Source of the DNA: an uncultured Collinsella sp.
GTDB lineage: Bacteria; Actinomycetota; Coriobacteriia; Coriobacteriales; Coriobacteriaceae
Reading direction: 5' to 3'
DNA: 64,000 bases
Assembly (NCBI GenBank): GCA_900766165.1
Contig: CAAFUK010000032.1
Location: 16,334 to 80,333 of the forward strand
Position numbers and translations under genes: made by a program. Under the pieces are notes generated by a model, which was given only the letters and a program-made list of their open reading frames with translations, had not been told where the DNA came from and did not search any database. Below are positions 1 to 8,129 of this stretch, piece by piece; the stretch's first letter is position 1, and the number at the start of each line of letters is the position of its first letter.

Positions 1-342
1 TATTGTGTAATTCGGTATGTTCGTTACGCACTTCATCTCAAGTCTGTTTAGACCATAATCAAACACCGCAACTTCCTCGTGTTCGATGATGAGCGCAACC
101 CTGGGCATGTTGCTAAAACCACCGTCGACGACAGTGAAGAGTTTTTCATTTGCATCGTCATAAACGGTATATTTAAGACTCAATAGCTGTCCTAGTGGAC
201 CCGTGAACCCATGTTTTTTGATGTTGAGGCTGTCTCCCGCTGGGTTGACGAGAGCCAGAGTATGCGGATAAGGGTTACCTTCAATTGAGATTCGATATTC
301 GTTTGTAGCCGCCTTGCTCGATTTAGGACCACTAGCCACCAT
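1..342 (-). CDS. Hypothetical protein, cut by the window edge (N-terminal 114 residues visible)
   Basis: An open frame runs from an ATG at 342-340 off the left edge with no stop. A GAGG ribosome site lies about 8 bases upstream of the ATG. The product begins MVASGPKSSKAATNEYRISI and reads as a soluble, beta-rich protein with alternating hydrophobic residues; there is no signal peptide or membrane segment in the visible part. The pattern loosely recalls LURP-one or tubby-like barrels, but I do not recognise the family. Base composition is clearly lower in G+C than the genes to its right, which suggests recent acquisition. Function unknown. Confidence 0.6.
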   Translation of the reverse strand, partial: MVASGPKSSKAATNEYRISIEGNPYPHTLALVNPAGDSLNIKKHGFTGPLGQLLSLKYTVYDDANEKLFTVVDGGFSNMPRVALIIEHEEVAVFDYGLNRLEMKCVTNIPNYTI

Positions 343-754
343 GTGTCATCGCCTCGATCGAATTGGAACCGTCTTCTGCCTCGTGCGGAGAATTACGCCG
401 TACGTTGCAGTAGATGCAGCTGCAATAACCGCATGGGCAATTTCTAACAAAATGAATGACGTTATTTGCTGCATGCATGTTATTCACTACAAAGTATCTT
501 GTTATAAACGTATTGTCAAACATATATTGCTAAAACAGAAATAATTTATAGACTGAGTCGGTCGTATTCTTTGGGCGATTGCTCCTATAATCTAGCCTTC
601 GCTGCTGTCGGGAGGGAAGGTCTAGGACTCGGTTATTATGTTGAAACGCTTTAACACCTTTGACGTTCTCACGCGTTTTTTGTTTCAAAAGCGTTAGGAT
701 GGGACTTATAGCGCGGGGCGTAATGGATGCCCCGCACACGATGGGAGGCTATCA
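343..754. other. AT-rich intergenic region with fucO leader and promoter candidate
   Basis: This 412-base gap separates the divergent partial gene and fucO. I see no convincing gene in it. A TATAAT hexamer at 586-591 is a plausible -10 element for fucO, though no good -35 lies 17 bases upstream. It is followed by a small imperfect hairpin (CTAGCCTTC near 593 against GAAGGTCTAG near 617-626). An inverted repeat AACGCTTT (about 645) and AAAGCGTT (about 688) lies closer to the gene and could be an operator. A GGGAGG ribosome site at 742-747 serves fucO. Confidence 0.4.
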
Positions 755-1921
755 ATGGCTAATCGTTTCGTTCTCAATACCATCTCTTATCATGGTTCCG
801 GCGCCATCAAGGAGATCCCCGGCGAGCTCCAGCGTCGCGGCTACAAGAAGATCTTCGTCTGCTCCGACCCCGATCTGGTCAAGTTTGGCGTTACCGCTAA
901 GGTGACCGACGAGCTCGATGCCGCCGGCATCGCTTGGAGCCTCTACTCCGAGATCAAGCCCAACCCCACCATCCAGAACGTCAAGGACGGCGTCGAGGCC
1001 TTCAAGGCCGCCGAGGCTGACGCTATCGTGACCATTGGTGGCGGCTCCTCCATGGACACCGCCAAGGCCATCGGCATTATTATCAACAACCCCGAGTTCG
1101 CCGATGTCCGTAGCCTCGAGGGCGTTGCTCCCACCAAGAACCATGCCGTGTTCACTATCGCCGTGCCGACGACCGCCGGTACTGCTGCCGAGGTGACCAT
1201 CAACTACGTCATCACCGACCCCGAGAAGGTCCGCAAGTTCGTGTGCGTCGACACCAACGATGCCCCCGAGGTTGCTGTCGTCGATCCCGACATGATGGCT
1301 TCCATGCCCGCCGGCCTGACCGCTTCCACTGGTATGGACGCACTGACCCACGCCATCGAGGGCTACACCACCAAGGGCGCCTGGGAGCTTTCCGACATGT
1401 TCCACTTTGAGGCTATTAAGCTGATCAGCGAGAACCTGCGCGACTCCGTCGCCGAGGCCAAGTCCGGTCAGCCCGGCTCCGGCCGCGAGGGCATGGCTCT
1501 TGGCCAGTATGTCGCCGGCATGGGCTTTTCCAATGTTGGCCTGGGCATCGACCACGCCATGGCTCACACCCTGTCCGCTCACTACGACACCCCGCACGGC
1601 GTCGCCTGCGCCATGCTGCTGCCGATCGCCATGGAGTTCAACAAGCCGGTTTGCGCCGAGCGCTTGGCCAAGGTTGCCGTTGCCATGGGCGTTGACATCA
1701 CGGGCATGAGCGCCGACGAGGCTGCCGACGCCGCTATCGCCGCCGTTAAGCAGCTTTCCGCCGACGTGAACATCCCGCACGTCTGCGAAGCCATGAAGGC
1801 TGACGAGATCGAGGTCCTGGCCAAGGACGCCATGGCCGATGCCTGCTTCCCGGGTAACCCGCGCGAGGCGACGCTCGACGACGTCATCGAGCTCTTCAAG
1901 AAGATCTGCCCGGCTGCCTAA
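755..1921 (+). CDS. fucO: Iron-containing alcohol dehydrogenase, lactaldehyde reductase (FucO) type
   Basis: Group III iron-dependent alcohol dehydrogenase of 388 residues, the length expected for FucO, which reduces L-lactaldehyde to 1,2-propanediol with NADH during anaerobic fucose or rhamnose use. Long stretches match the E. coli FucO pattern from memory, including the MANR start, ADVRSLEG, IPTTAGTAAEVTINYVITD-like text and the GNPREATLDD ending. The nucleotide-binding GGGSS lies near residues 95-99. Metal ligands fit D195, H199, H267 and H281, with the same spacing as in FucO. The start has a strong GGGAGG site and a long leader, and a clean terminator follows. It is monocistronic. A more general 1,2-diol or ethanol dehydrogenase activity cannot be excluded; no other fucose genes are present. 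Confidence 0.88.
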   Translation: MANRFVLNTISYHGSGAIKEIPGELQRRGYKKIFVCSDPDLVKFGVTAKVTDELDAAGIAWSLYSEIKPNPTIQNVKDGVEAFKAAEADAIVTIGGGSSMDTAKAIGIIINNPEFADVRSLEGVAPTKNHAVFTIAVPTTAGTAAEVTINYVITDPEKVRKFVCVDTNDAPEVAVVDPDMMASMPAGLTASTGMDALTHAIEGYTTKGAWELSDMFHFEAIKLISENLRDSVAEAKSGQPGSGREGMALGQYVAGMGFSNVGLGIDHAMAHTLSAHYDTPHGVACAMLLPIAMEFNKPVCAERLAKVAVAMGVDITGMSADEAADAAIAAVKQLSADVNIPHVCEAMKADEIEVLAKDAMADACFPGNPREATLDDVIELFKKICPAA

Positions 1922-1974
1922 CCCAGTTTGGTGGTCCTTCGCCCGTAGGCGTATGGTCTTTTGACTTGCCGCTG

Positions 1975-2006
1975 GCCCCGCCGCGCTACGCACGGCGGGG
2001 CTTTTT
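1975..2006 (+). terminator. Rho-independent terminator of fucO
   Basis: A perfect 9-bp stem GCCCCGCCG / CGGCGGGGC (1975-1983 with 1993-2001) encloses a 9-base loop and is followed by five T. The same 9-bp stem recurs in the terminator of fhs at 32538-32573. Confidence 0.9.
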
Positions 2007-2081
2007 GTGCTGCGTCAATGTCTTGAGACGGGTAAAACTAAAGCATGCTGCCCGCTGCGGATAGGTGGTGCACTTCCCAGC

Positions 2082-2315
2082 GTGCATTTTTGGGAGTATT
2101 CAGCAAGCTCTTAAAAATGCATAACGTTGTGAATGGGCCGTAGTGGCCCACAGGCGCCTATCGACAGCCAATGTGGGTGGGCTATCGATGAGCGGAGGGG
2201 GTTGTTACTGAGTTTCTGCTTTGCGACGACCTGCAACCTTGCTGCAACCGCGTCGTTTTGTCGTTTGTGATGGGGCTGTTGGGGCCCACGGTGCTGAATA
2301 CTCCGTTTTTTGCAC
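2082..2315. repeat. 234-bp MITE-like intergenic element with imperfect terminal inverted repeats
   Basis: The ends are 24-base arms at 2082-2105 and 2292-2315 in inverted orientation. They match at 18 of 24 positions, including a perfect 13-bp core GGAGTATTCAGCA. Between the arms is a small hairpin (TGGGCC/GGCCCA near 2134-2149) and no convincing gene. It lies in the 604-base gap between fucO and the M42 peptidase. The size is close to the unrelated element at 44580-44811. A dispersed non-autonomous element is the simplest reading, but copy number cannot be seen here. Confidence 0.45.
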
Positions 2316-2350
2316 GGTCCAAGGTGGGGTACCCTGAGACGAAGCAAAAA

Positions 2351-2390
2351 GATACCTCATCTTTATGCAGATACCTATAGGATTTATGCA
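2351..2390. repeat. Two tandem ~20-bp direct repeats upstream of the M42 peptidase
   Basis: GATACCT followed 4-7 bases later by TTTATGCA occurs twice, head to tail (2351-2369 and 2370-2390). This could be a tandem operator or part of the adjacent element. From here to the peptidase start I see only a TAAAAT hexamer near 2484 as a -10 candidate. Confidence 0.35.
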
Positions 2391-2525
2391 AGATTGGGAT
2401 TGTAAACCGTGCGCGTGCGCAAAATCGGCGCGAGGACGTCTGGAGGTGGCTCGGCTCCCAGAGCCTTGCGCGTGCAGAACGGTTAAAATCGGGACTCGGT
2501 CTTAGTTTTGCTTGGAAGGATGCAC

Positions 2526-3569
2526 ATGGCTTCTGTAATCGATGCTTCTCTAGAGGAGACGCTCTCCTATATTACTGACCAGTTGAAGGCGCTTACCTCG
2601 ATTGCTTCGCCTACGGGCTATACCCGTGCGGCGACTGATTATCTGATGGAAACGTTGCGTGATATGGGCTTTGGGCCCGAGCGCTCCAATAAGGGCAACG
2701 TACTGGTTGAGCTTGGCGGCGAGGGCGAGCCGCTTGTGTTGGCGAGCCATGTCGATACCCTGGGCGCCATGGTGCGCTCCATTAAGGACAATGGTCGCCT
2801 GCGCCCCACGACCCTCGGCGGGCATCAGTGGTCTACGGCCGATGGCGAGAACTGCACCGTTTATACGCGCGACGGCAATGTCTACACGGGTGTGGTTCTT
2901 AATACCGAGCCTTCGGCGCACGTGGCCGATGAGCCGGTCAAAACCATCGAGAAGAACATGGAGATCTTGCTCGACGAGAACGTCGATAGCAAGGATGATG
3001 TGCTCGAGCTGGGTATTCAGACCGGCGACATCATCGCTATGGATCCGCGTACCACGGTGACGGAGAGCGGCTACATCAAGAGTCGCTTCTTGGACGACAA
3101 GCTGTCGGCCTCCATTTTGCTGGGTTTGGCCCGCGCCGTCGCCGAAGGCGAGGTGACGCTTTCGCGCAAGGTTTCGTTGCTCTTTACGGTGTACGAGGAG
3201 GTCGGCCACGGCGGTGCCTTTGTGCCGGCCGACACGCGCGAGATGATCAGCGTGGACATGGGCTGCGTGGGTGACGACCTGGGCTGCACCGAGCGCATGG
3301 TTTCGATTTGCGCCAAGGATTCGGGTGGTCCGTACAACTACGACCTGGTAACCACGCTGTCCAACATCGCGCGCGAGCTGGAGCTCGATTACGCCATCGA
3401 CGTGTACCCGCATTACGGATCCGACGTCGAGGCCACGCTCTCGGCCGGCTACGACATCCGTCACGGCCTGATCGGCCCCGGCGTGTACGCGAGCCACAAC
3501 TACGAGCGCAGCCACATCGACGGCGTGCGCAATACCTACGAGCTGGTTCGCGCCTACGTTCAGCGCTAG
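2526..3569 (+). CDS. M42 family metallopeptidase (glutamyl aminopeptidase / endoglucanase-M like)
   Basis: A cytosolic co-catalytic metal aminopeptidase of 347 residues, normal for M42. Visible family motifs are SHVDTLG (H75, D77), FLDDKLS (D190, D191), the EEVGHGG motif with the catalytic acid pair E224-E225, SVDMG, and a C-terminal His in the HNYERSH segment. Such enzymes trim N-terminal residues from peptides and form large tetrahedral shells. I chose the ATG at 2526 because GGAAGG at 2514-2519 is spaced correctly; an in-frame TTG at 2508 and ATG at 2520 are too close to or upstream of that site. It is monocistronic with its own terminator. Confidence 0.85.
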   Translation: MASVIDASLEETLSYITDQLKALTSIASPTGYTRAATDYLMETLRDMGFGPERSNKGNVLVELGGEGEPLVLASHVDTLGAMVRSIKDNGRLRPTTLGGHQWSTADGENCTVYTRDGNVYTGVVLNTEPSAHVADEPVKTIEKNMEILLDENVDSKDDVLELGIQTGDIIAMDPRTTVTESGYIKSRFLDDKLSASILLGLARAVAEGEVTLSRKVSLLFTVYEEVGHGGAFVPADTREMISVDMGCVGDDLGCTERMVSICAKDSGGPYNYDLVTTLSNIARELELDYAIDVYPHYGSDVEATLSAGYDIRHGLIGPGVYASHNYERSHIDGVRNTYELVRAYVQR

Positions 3570-3602
3570 GGGAGTAGCTTGCGACTCGGCTGACCAATCG
3601 CT

Positions 3603-3627
3603 AAGGCCCGATTTCTCGGGCCTTTTT
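3603..3627 (+). terminator. Rho-independent terminator of the M42 peptidase
   Basis: Perfect stem AAGGCCCGA / TCGGGCCTT (3603-3611 with 3616-3624), loop of four, T-run following. Confidence 0.9.
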
Positions 3628-3639
3628 TCGCTTTGGGTT

Positions 3640-3690
3640 GTTTAGTATTATGATGCATGTAATCTATTAACTAAACGTTTAAATTACTTA
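3640..3690. promoter_or_regulatory. AT-rich promoter with palindromic operator candidates before the HTH-HipA gene
   Basis: The stretch is strikingly AT-rich compared with its surroundings. It holds a perfect 10-bp palindrome TAAACGTTTA at 3672-3681 and an inverted pair GTTTAG (3640-3645) / CTAAAC (3671-3676). HipBA operons are autorepressed through palindromes in their promoter, so this is a reasonable operator for the HTH domain of the next gene. That assignment is inference. Confidence 0.4.
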
Positions 3691-3707
3691 ACGAGGTGAT
3701 GCGGTGT

Positions 3708-5081
3708 ATGGATACGTCTGAGTACTTGTCTATGGGTGATGCTGCCCGCCTGCTGGGCGTTACGAAAGCCCGCATATCTCAACTTGCCGCATCGGGAACG
3801 CTCGCGTGCGATATTGTGGGCGGACGGAAGATGGTCGAGTACAATTCCGCGGTCGCTTATCAAAAGGTCCGCAAACGTGGACGCCGTCCTGCGGCCGATG
3901 TGGGGCGCAAGTTTACGCTGATGTCCGCCGATTACGAGGTTGCGCGTGTCTCATTTGATCCGACGCGTGAGTTTCCCTTCGAAATCGCCGAGGTACTCGA
4001 TGCGCAGAGGATGCCGTTTGGCACGTGCTCGAGCTCTTCTCCTACGGTGAATAAACGGGAGCTCAACGTGTGGTGGAGCCATCGGTCGGTGCCCGATGTT
4101 CGCCCTGGGCTTATTTCGCGCTACCGCGAGCTGGGGATTGCTAACGGCGTTGAGGTTCCGGTTCGGTGCCTGGGCCTATCACTTTCGGATTGTTATTGGC
4201 TGCGGCCGGCAGAATGCGACGGGTTCGAATGGCGAAACCTCAATTACTTCGAGAACGATTTTGAGCGATCGGCGTCCGAAGAGCGTTCGGGTTGGCTGGA
4301 AGGCATCGGTCTTAAAAATCCCGACAACACATCCGAGGGCGAGCTTCCTAAATCGTGGATGATTCGCAACGGTGTTCGCGTTCTGGTCAAGGGGTGCGGC
4401 ATGGACGACCAACGGCCCTTTAACGAGGCGGTTGCAACGGCCCTGCATCGTCGCTTGCTGTCGGAGGGCGAGTTTGTTCCTTATACGGTTGAGCGGATGT
4501 TCGATGGCCCTGTGTGTCTGTGCGACGACTTTCTTGACGGCCGCGAGGAATACGTTCCGGCTGTTTCCGTTAAGGGCGCACTTGGTAGCCAGCGGGGAAA
4601 CTCGACGTACGACCGGTACTGCCGCTTCCTTGGTAAGCATGGAGCAGACGAGGCTGCCGTGAGAAGGTCTATGTCGCAGATGATTGTCTGCGATGCCCTT
4701 TTGGCCAACAGCGACCGCCATTGGCGAAACTTCGGCATCATCCGCAATGTCGACACCCTGGAGATAAGGCCTGCCCCGCTGTTCGATAGCGGCAACTGCC
4801 TGTGGTACAACGTATCAACTGCCGTGCTCGCAGCTGGGGAGTTTGGGTTTTCCGCTAAGCCGTTTGGGCCCGACCCTTCCGTCCAGCTGGCGCTTGCGGA
4901 CTCGGTCGATTGGTTCGATCCATCGCGGCTCAACGGATTTGTTGATGAGGCGATCGAGATTCTTTCGCAGAGCGAATGGGCGACGGCGGAGGGTCGACTC
5001 GAGGCCATTTGCCGCGGCCTCGAGCGTCGCGTAATCGAGGTTAGTGCCGCTGTTGAGGTGCTTCGACACGTGCAGCGATAA
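3708..5081 (+). CDS. HipA-like Ser/Thr kinase with fused N-terminal excisionase-type HTH
   Basis: 457 residues. Residues about 8-60 are a winged/excisionase-type helix-turn-helix (MGDAARLLGVTKARISQL, then GRKMVEY). The remainder is HipA-like: NSDRHWRNFG with the catalytic Asp at D336, and PLFDSGN with the metal-binding Asp at D360, spaced as in HipA. Classical HipA phosphorylates glutamyl-tRNA synthetase and is held by a separate HipB antitoxin. Here no hipB neighbours the gene and the DNA-binding module is fused in the same chain. The ATG at 3708 follows GAGG by 11 bases; GTG 3696 and ATG 3699 overlap that site. It ends 8 bases before convergent mnmA. It could be a one-gene toxin-antitoxin unit or a regulatory kinase; the substrate is unknown. 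Confidence 0.75.
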   Translation: MDTSEYLSMGDAARLLGVTKARISQLAASGTLACDIVGGRKMVEYNSAVAYQKVRKRGRRPAADVGRKFTLMSADYEVARVSFDPTREFPFEIAEVLDAQRMPFGTCSSSSPTVNKRELNVWWSHRSVPDVRPGLISRYRELGIANGVEVPVRCLGLSLSDCYWLRPAECDGFEWRNLNYFENDFERSASEERSGWLEGIGLKNPDNTSEGELPKSWMIRNGVRVLVKGCGMDDQRPFNEAVATALHRRLLSEGEFVPYTVERMFDGPVCLCDDFLDGREEYVPAVSVKGALGSQRGNSTYDRYCRFLGKHGADEAAVRRSMSQMIVCDALLANSDRHWRNFGIIRNVDTLEIRPAPLFDSGNCLWYNVSTAVLAAGEFGFSAKPFGPDPSVQLALADSVDWFDPSRLNGFVDEAIEILSQSEWATAEGRLEAICRGLERRVIEVSAAVEVLRHVQR

Positions 5082-5089
5082 ACCTGCGG

Positions 5090-6190
5090 CTACTTAAGTG
5101 CGCCGGTCACCGTACCGCCACCCAGGACGATGTCGCCGCGATAGACGACGACGGCTTGGCCGGGGGCGATGGCTCGTTGCGGCTCGTCAAAAGTTAGCAG
5201 CATTTGTCCGTCGGCGTCACGCGTAAGGGTCGCTGCCTGGTCCTTTTGACGGTAGCGGTACTTGGCACCTACGCGAATGCCGCCGGCGTCGAGCTCCGCC
5301 TCCATGCGTGCGTCCGGCGCGCTCCAGATCCACTCATCGGCAGTTAGCGCCGAGGCCGCCAGGTCCTCGGCCTCGCCCAAATGCACGGTGTTGTTGGCGG
5401 CGTCGACGCCCGTCACATACACGGGATGCGCCATCGCGACGCCCAGGCCCTTGCGCTGGCCGATGGTGTAGCGCAGCGCGCCGTTGTGGTGCCCGACCAC
5501 GCTGCCGTCGCGCCACACAATGTCGCCCGGTGCAGCGGCATGTCCGCAGCGGCGCTCGATATAGCCTGCGTAGTCACCGTCCGCGATAAAGCAGATGTCC
5601 TCGCTTTCGGCCTTCTGGGCGTTGGTAAAGCCCTGCTCGGCGGCTATGCGGCGCACGTCGCGCTCTTTGTCCAGGCCAGCCAGCGGAAAGATCGTGTGCG
5701 CCAGGCGCTCCTGCGTAAGTGAATACAAAAAGTAGCTTTGGTCCTTTTTGGGGTCCTCGCCGCGATGTAGCTGCCAGGTGCCGTCTGCCGCCTGGCTTGT
5801 TTTGGCGTAATGTCCCGTTGCGATGTAGTCGCAGCCCATGTCCAGCGCCGCATCGAGCAGTGCGCCAAACTTAATGTGGCGGTTGCAGATAATGCACGGG
5901 TTGGGCGTCAGCCCCTCCTGGTAGGCGTTCACAAAGCGCTCGATAACACTGCGGTCGAAGGTCTGCTGCAGGTCGAGCACATGATGGGGTATCCCCAGAC
6001 GCTCGGCGACCGCCTTCGCGTCGGCGATGTCGCGGCCGACCTTACTCATGCCCGTGGCGGGGTCGGGTGCGGGGCAGGTGAGGCGCATGGTGGCACCGAC
6101 GCATTCGTAGCCCTGGCTTTTGAGCAGGTACGCGGTCACGCTGGAATCGACGCCGCCGCTCATGGCGACGAGCACGCGCTTGTTGTGCAT
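5090..6190 (-). CDS. mnmA: tRNA-specific 2-thiouridylase MnmA
   Basis: 366 residues, typical length. MnmA adenylates U34 of tRNA-Lys, -Glu and -Gln and inserts sulfur delivered by a cysteine desulfurase. The N-terminal PP-loop ATPase motif SGGVDSS lies at residues 11-17. The catalytic cysteine pair is C99 (in NPCIIC) and C200 (in SEDICFIAD); the GHYAK segment near 126-130 and the QRKGLGVA segment are also characteristic. The start codon has GGAG upstream. It lies downstream of cysK on the same strand, separated by a terminator, so it probably has its own promoter. The functional link with cysteine and sulfur supply is natural. Confidence 0.95.
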   Translation of the reverse strand: MHNKRVLVAMSGGVDSSVTAYLLKSQGYECVGATMRLTCPAPDPATGMSKVGRDIADAKAVAERLGIPHHVLDLQQTFDRSVIERFVNAYQEGLTPNPCIICNRHIKFGALLDAALDMGCDYIATGHYAKTSQAADGTWQLHRGEDPKKDQSYFLYSLTQERLAHTIFPLAGLDKERDVRRIAAEQGFTNAQKAESEDICFIADGDYAGYIERRCGHAAAPGDIVWRDGSVVGHHNGALRYTIGQRKGLGVAMAHPVYVTGVDAANNTVHLGEAEDLAASALTADEWIWSAPDARMEAELDAGGIRVGAKYRYRQKDQAATLTRDADGQMLLTFDEPQRAIAPGQAVVVYRGDIVLGGGTVTGALK

Positions 6191-6220
6191 GGGGAGGTTC
6201 TCCTTGGTGGCATGTGGCCA

Positions 6221-6258
6221 AAAAAGAAAAGCGGCGCGGGAGGCTGGTTCCGCGCCGC
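6221..6258 (-). terminator. Rho-independent terminator of cysK (minus strand)
   Basis: Perfect 9-bp stem GCGGCGCGG / CCGCGCCGC (6231-6239 with 6250-6258). Read on the minus strand it is followed by TTTTCTTTTTT. It sits between cysK and mnmA. Confidence 0.85.
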
Positions 6259-6371
6259 AGACATTGTAGCAAGTTCGGGCGTCGTGTGGGACACCCTAAC
6301 GAGATGGGCTCAGGCGGCCAGAAGAGAGGGTAGACCGGCGTGCCTTGGGCCTATCGACAAGTGACGGGCCC

Positions 6372-7310
6372 TTAGTCCTGGAAGAGCGCCGTGGACAGGT
6401 AGCGCTCGCCGGTGTCGGCAAGCAGGGCCACGATGGTCTTGCCCTCGTTCTCGGGGCGCTTGGCCAGTTGCAGTGCGGCCCACACGGCGGCACCGGACGA
6501 AATGCCCACGAGCACGCCCTCCTTGTGGCCCACGGCGCGGCCGGTGGCAAAGGCGTCGTCGTTCTCGACGGGGATGATCTCGTCGTAGACCTGGGTGTCG
6601 AGGACGTCGGGCACAAAGCCGGCACCGATGCCCTGGATCTTGTGCGGGCCGGCCTGGCCCTTAGAGAGCACCGGTGAGGTGGCGGGCTCAACGGCGACGA
6701 CCTGAATCTCGGGGTTCTGCTCCTTGAGGAATTCGCCCACGCCGGTCACGGTACCGCCGGTGCCAACGCCGGCGACGAAAATGTCGACCTGGCCGTCGGT
6801 GTCGTCCCAGATCTCGGGGCCGGTCGTGGCCTTGTGAATGGCCGGGTTGGCGGGGTTCACAAACTGGCCGGCGATGATGCTGTTGGGAGTCTCCTTCTGC
6901 AGCTCCTCGGCCTTGGCGATAGCGCCCTTCATACCCTTGGAGCCGTCGGTGAGCACGAGCTGCGCACCGTATGCCTGCATCAGCTTGCGGCGCTCGACGG
7001 ACATGGTCTCGGGCATGGTGATGATCACCTTGTAGCCGCGGGCGGCCGCCACCGAGGCGATGCCGACGCCGGTGTTGCCGCTTGTGGGCTCGATGATGGT
7101 GTAGTCGCCGCCGCGCACGAGCTTGCCTGCCTTCTCGGCCTCGTCAATCATGTTCTTGGCGACGCGGTCTTTAACGGACCCGGCGGGGTTGAAGTATTCC
7201 AGTTTGACGAGCACGCGAGCCTTGAGGTCCTCGTCGGCCTCAAAGTGGGTGAGCTCCAGAAGCGGGGTGTGGCCGATAAGCTGATCGATGGACGTGTAAA
7301 CCTTGCTCAT
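6372..7310 (-). CDS. cysK: Cysteine synthase A (O-acetylserine sulfhydrylase)
   Basis: 312 residues, a PLP enzyme of fold type II that makes cysteine from O-acetylserine and sulfide in the cytosol. NPAGSVKDR carries the Schiff-base lysine, [11 protein letters not shown] is the substrate loop, and [11 protein letters not shown] is the phosphate-binding glycine loop. A GGAGG site precedes the ATG. It is divergent from an Rrf2-type regulator across a control region with nested palindromes. In Bacillus the Rrf2 protein CymR acts together with CysK to sense cysteine, so the pairing suggests a similar circuit. The protein looks intact, ending in the typical TGERYLST segment. Confidence 0.95.
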   Translation of the reverse strand: MSKVYTSIDQLIGHTPLLELTHFEADEDLKARVLVKLEYFNPAGSVKDRVAKNMIDEAEKAGKLVRGGDYTIIEPTSGNTGVGIASVAAARGYKVIITMPETMSVERRKLMQAYGAQLVLTDGSKGMKGAIAKAEELQKETPNSIIAGQFVNPANPAIHKATTGPEIWDDTDGQVDIFVAGVGTGGTVTGVGEFLKEQNPEIQVVAVEPATSPVLSKGQAGPHKIQGIGAGFVPDVLDTQVYDEIIPVENDDAFATGRAVGHKEGVLVGISSGAAVWAALQLAKRPENEGKTIVALLADTGERYLSTALFQD

Positions 7311-7360
7311 GGTGAACCTCCAAAGTGTTCAAGTTGCTGGTTGCCGTGTGGATTTACGGC

Positions 7361-7428
7361 GTGTCTAATAGCTAAACCCATAAACCTTATAGGTTGTTCG
7401 TTTAGCTGTTGGCAAGCATAGTAGACAC
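7361..7428. promoter_or_regulatory. Nested inverted repeats in the cysK / Rrf2 divergent control region
   Basis: Three inverted repeats are stacked here: AACCT TAT AGGTT at 7383-7395, AGCTAAAC / GTTTAGCT at 7370-7377 and 7400-7407, and GTGTCTA / TAGACAC at 7361-7367 and 7422-7428. The inner two share almost the same centre. Size and position fit an operator for the dimeric Rrf2 protein encoded next door. The TAGAAT at 7522-7527 is a -10 candidate for the regulator gene. Confidence 0.6.
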
Positions 7429-7563
7429 TAAAGCCTAGTAATGCAATAGGAAATAGAAGATTATTACAAGCTGATTAACCATCTTGACCGGAACGGGTAT
7501 TTTCAAACCCATTTTTTCGGCTAGAATTTCAACGGACTAAAAGACCGAAAGGCAGCACTATAT

Positions 7564-7992
7564 ATGTTGGTTTCTACTAAGGGCAGGTACGCCCTGCGCG
7601 TTATGGTTGACCTGGCCGAGCACCAGGCGGCCGGCCGCATCCCGCTCAAAGAGATCGCGGCGCGTCAGGGTATTTCGGAGAAGTACCTCGAGAATATTCT
7701 GGCTACGCTCGTGCGCGCCAACATGCTTTCGGGCATGCGTGGCAAGGGCGGCGGCTATGTGCTCACGCGCCCGCCCGAGCAGTACACGGTGGGTGAGATC
7801 TTGCGCCTGACCGAGGGCAGTCTGGCGCCGGTCGCCTGCCTGGATGGCGACTGCAAGGGTTGCTCGCGATCTGAGGAGTGCCCCACGCTCGACGTGTGGA
7901 AGAACCTGGACAAGCTCATCAACGACTACCTCGACGGCGTGACGCTCGACCAGCTTGTCGCTCCCAACCATGGCTACGACTACGTCATCTAA
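7564..7992 (+). CDS. Rrf2 family transcriptional regulator (IscR/CymR-like)
   Basis: 142 residues, usual family length. The N-terminal winged helix starts MLVSTKGRYALRVMVDLA and contains ISEKYLENIL as recognition helix and GMRGKGGGY as the wing. Cysteines C92, C97, C100 and C106 occupy the region where IscR binds its Fe-S cluster (C92, C98, C104), so iron-sulfur sensing is possible. The divergent cysK argues for a CymR-like cysteine role instead. Both readings are inference. The ATG follows an AAAGG-type site by 9-10 bases, and transcription ends at a bidirectional terminator. Confidence 0.88.
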   Translation: MLVSTKGRYALRVMVDLAEHQAAGRIPLKEIAARQGISEKYLENILATLVRANMLSGMRGKGGGYVLTRPPEQYTVGEILRLTEGSLAPVACLDGDCKGCSRSEECPTLDVWKNLDKLINDYLDGVTLDQLVAPNHGYDYVI

Positions 7993-7999
7993 CCCACAC

Positions 8000-8030
8000 C
8001 TGCCATTTGGGGACGGGGCGTAAATGGTAG
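8000..8030. repeat. Small stem-loop presenting GGGGACGGGG
   Basis: Arms CTGCCATTT (8000-8008) and AAATGGTAG (8022-8030) pair at 8 of 9 positions and hold GGGGACGGGG in the loop. The same G-rich core recurs in the large inverted repeat at 22023-22151 and in remnants near 60944 and 63865. Confidence 0.5.
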
Positions 8031-8062
8031 ATTTTCTTGCCCTCTGAGACTTGGCAAATAAG

Positions 8063-8093
8063 AAGGCCGCCCATTTTTGCGATGGGCGGCCTT
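8063..8093. terminator. Bidirectional terminator between the Rrf2 gene and the convergent holin-like gene
   Basis: Perfect 12-bp stem AAGGCCGCCCAT / ATGGGCGGCCTT (8063-8074 with 8082-8093), with T-rich sequence on both exits. Confidence 0.85.
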
Positions 8094-8129
8094 TGATTTG
8101 GTCCGATGAGTTTGTGTGCCGGGGGCGTT

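Noticed and set aside
752..1993. 413-codon minus-strand frame opposite fucO
   Set aside because: Shadow of the alcohol dehydrogenase; no ribosome site and no family motif.
2182..2391. 69-codon minus-strand frame in the gap before the M42 peptidase
   Set aside because: It lies mostly within the inverted-repeat element, lacks a good ribosome site and has no recognisable domain; probably a spurious frame of the repeat.
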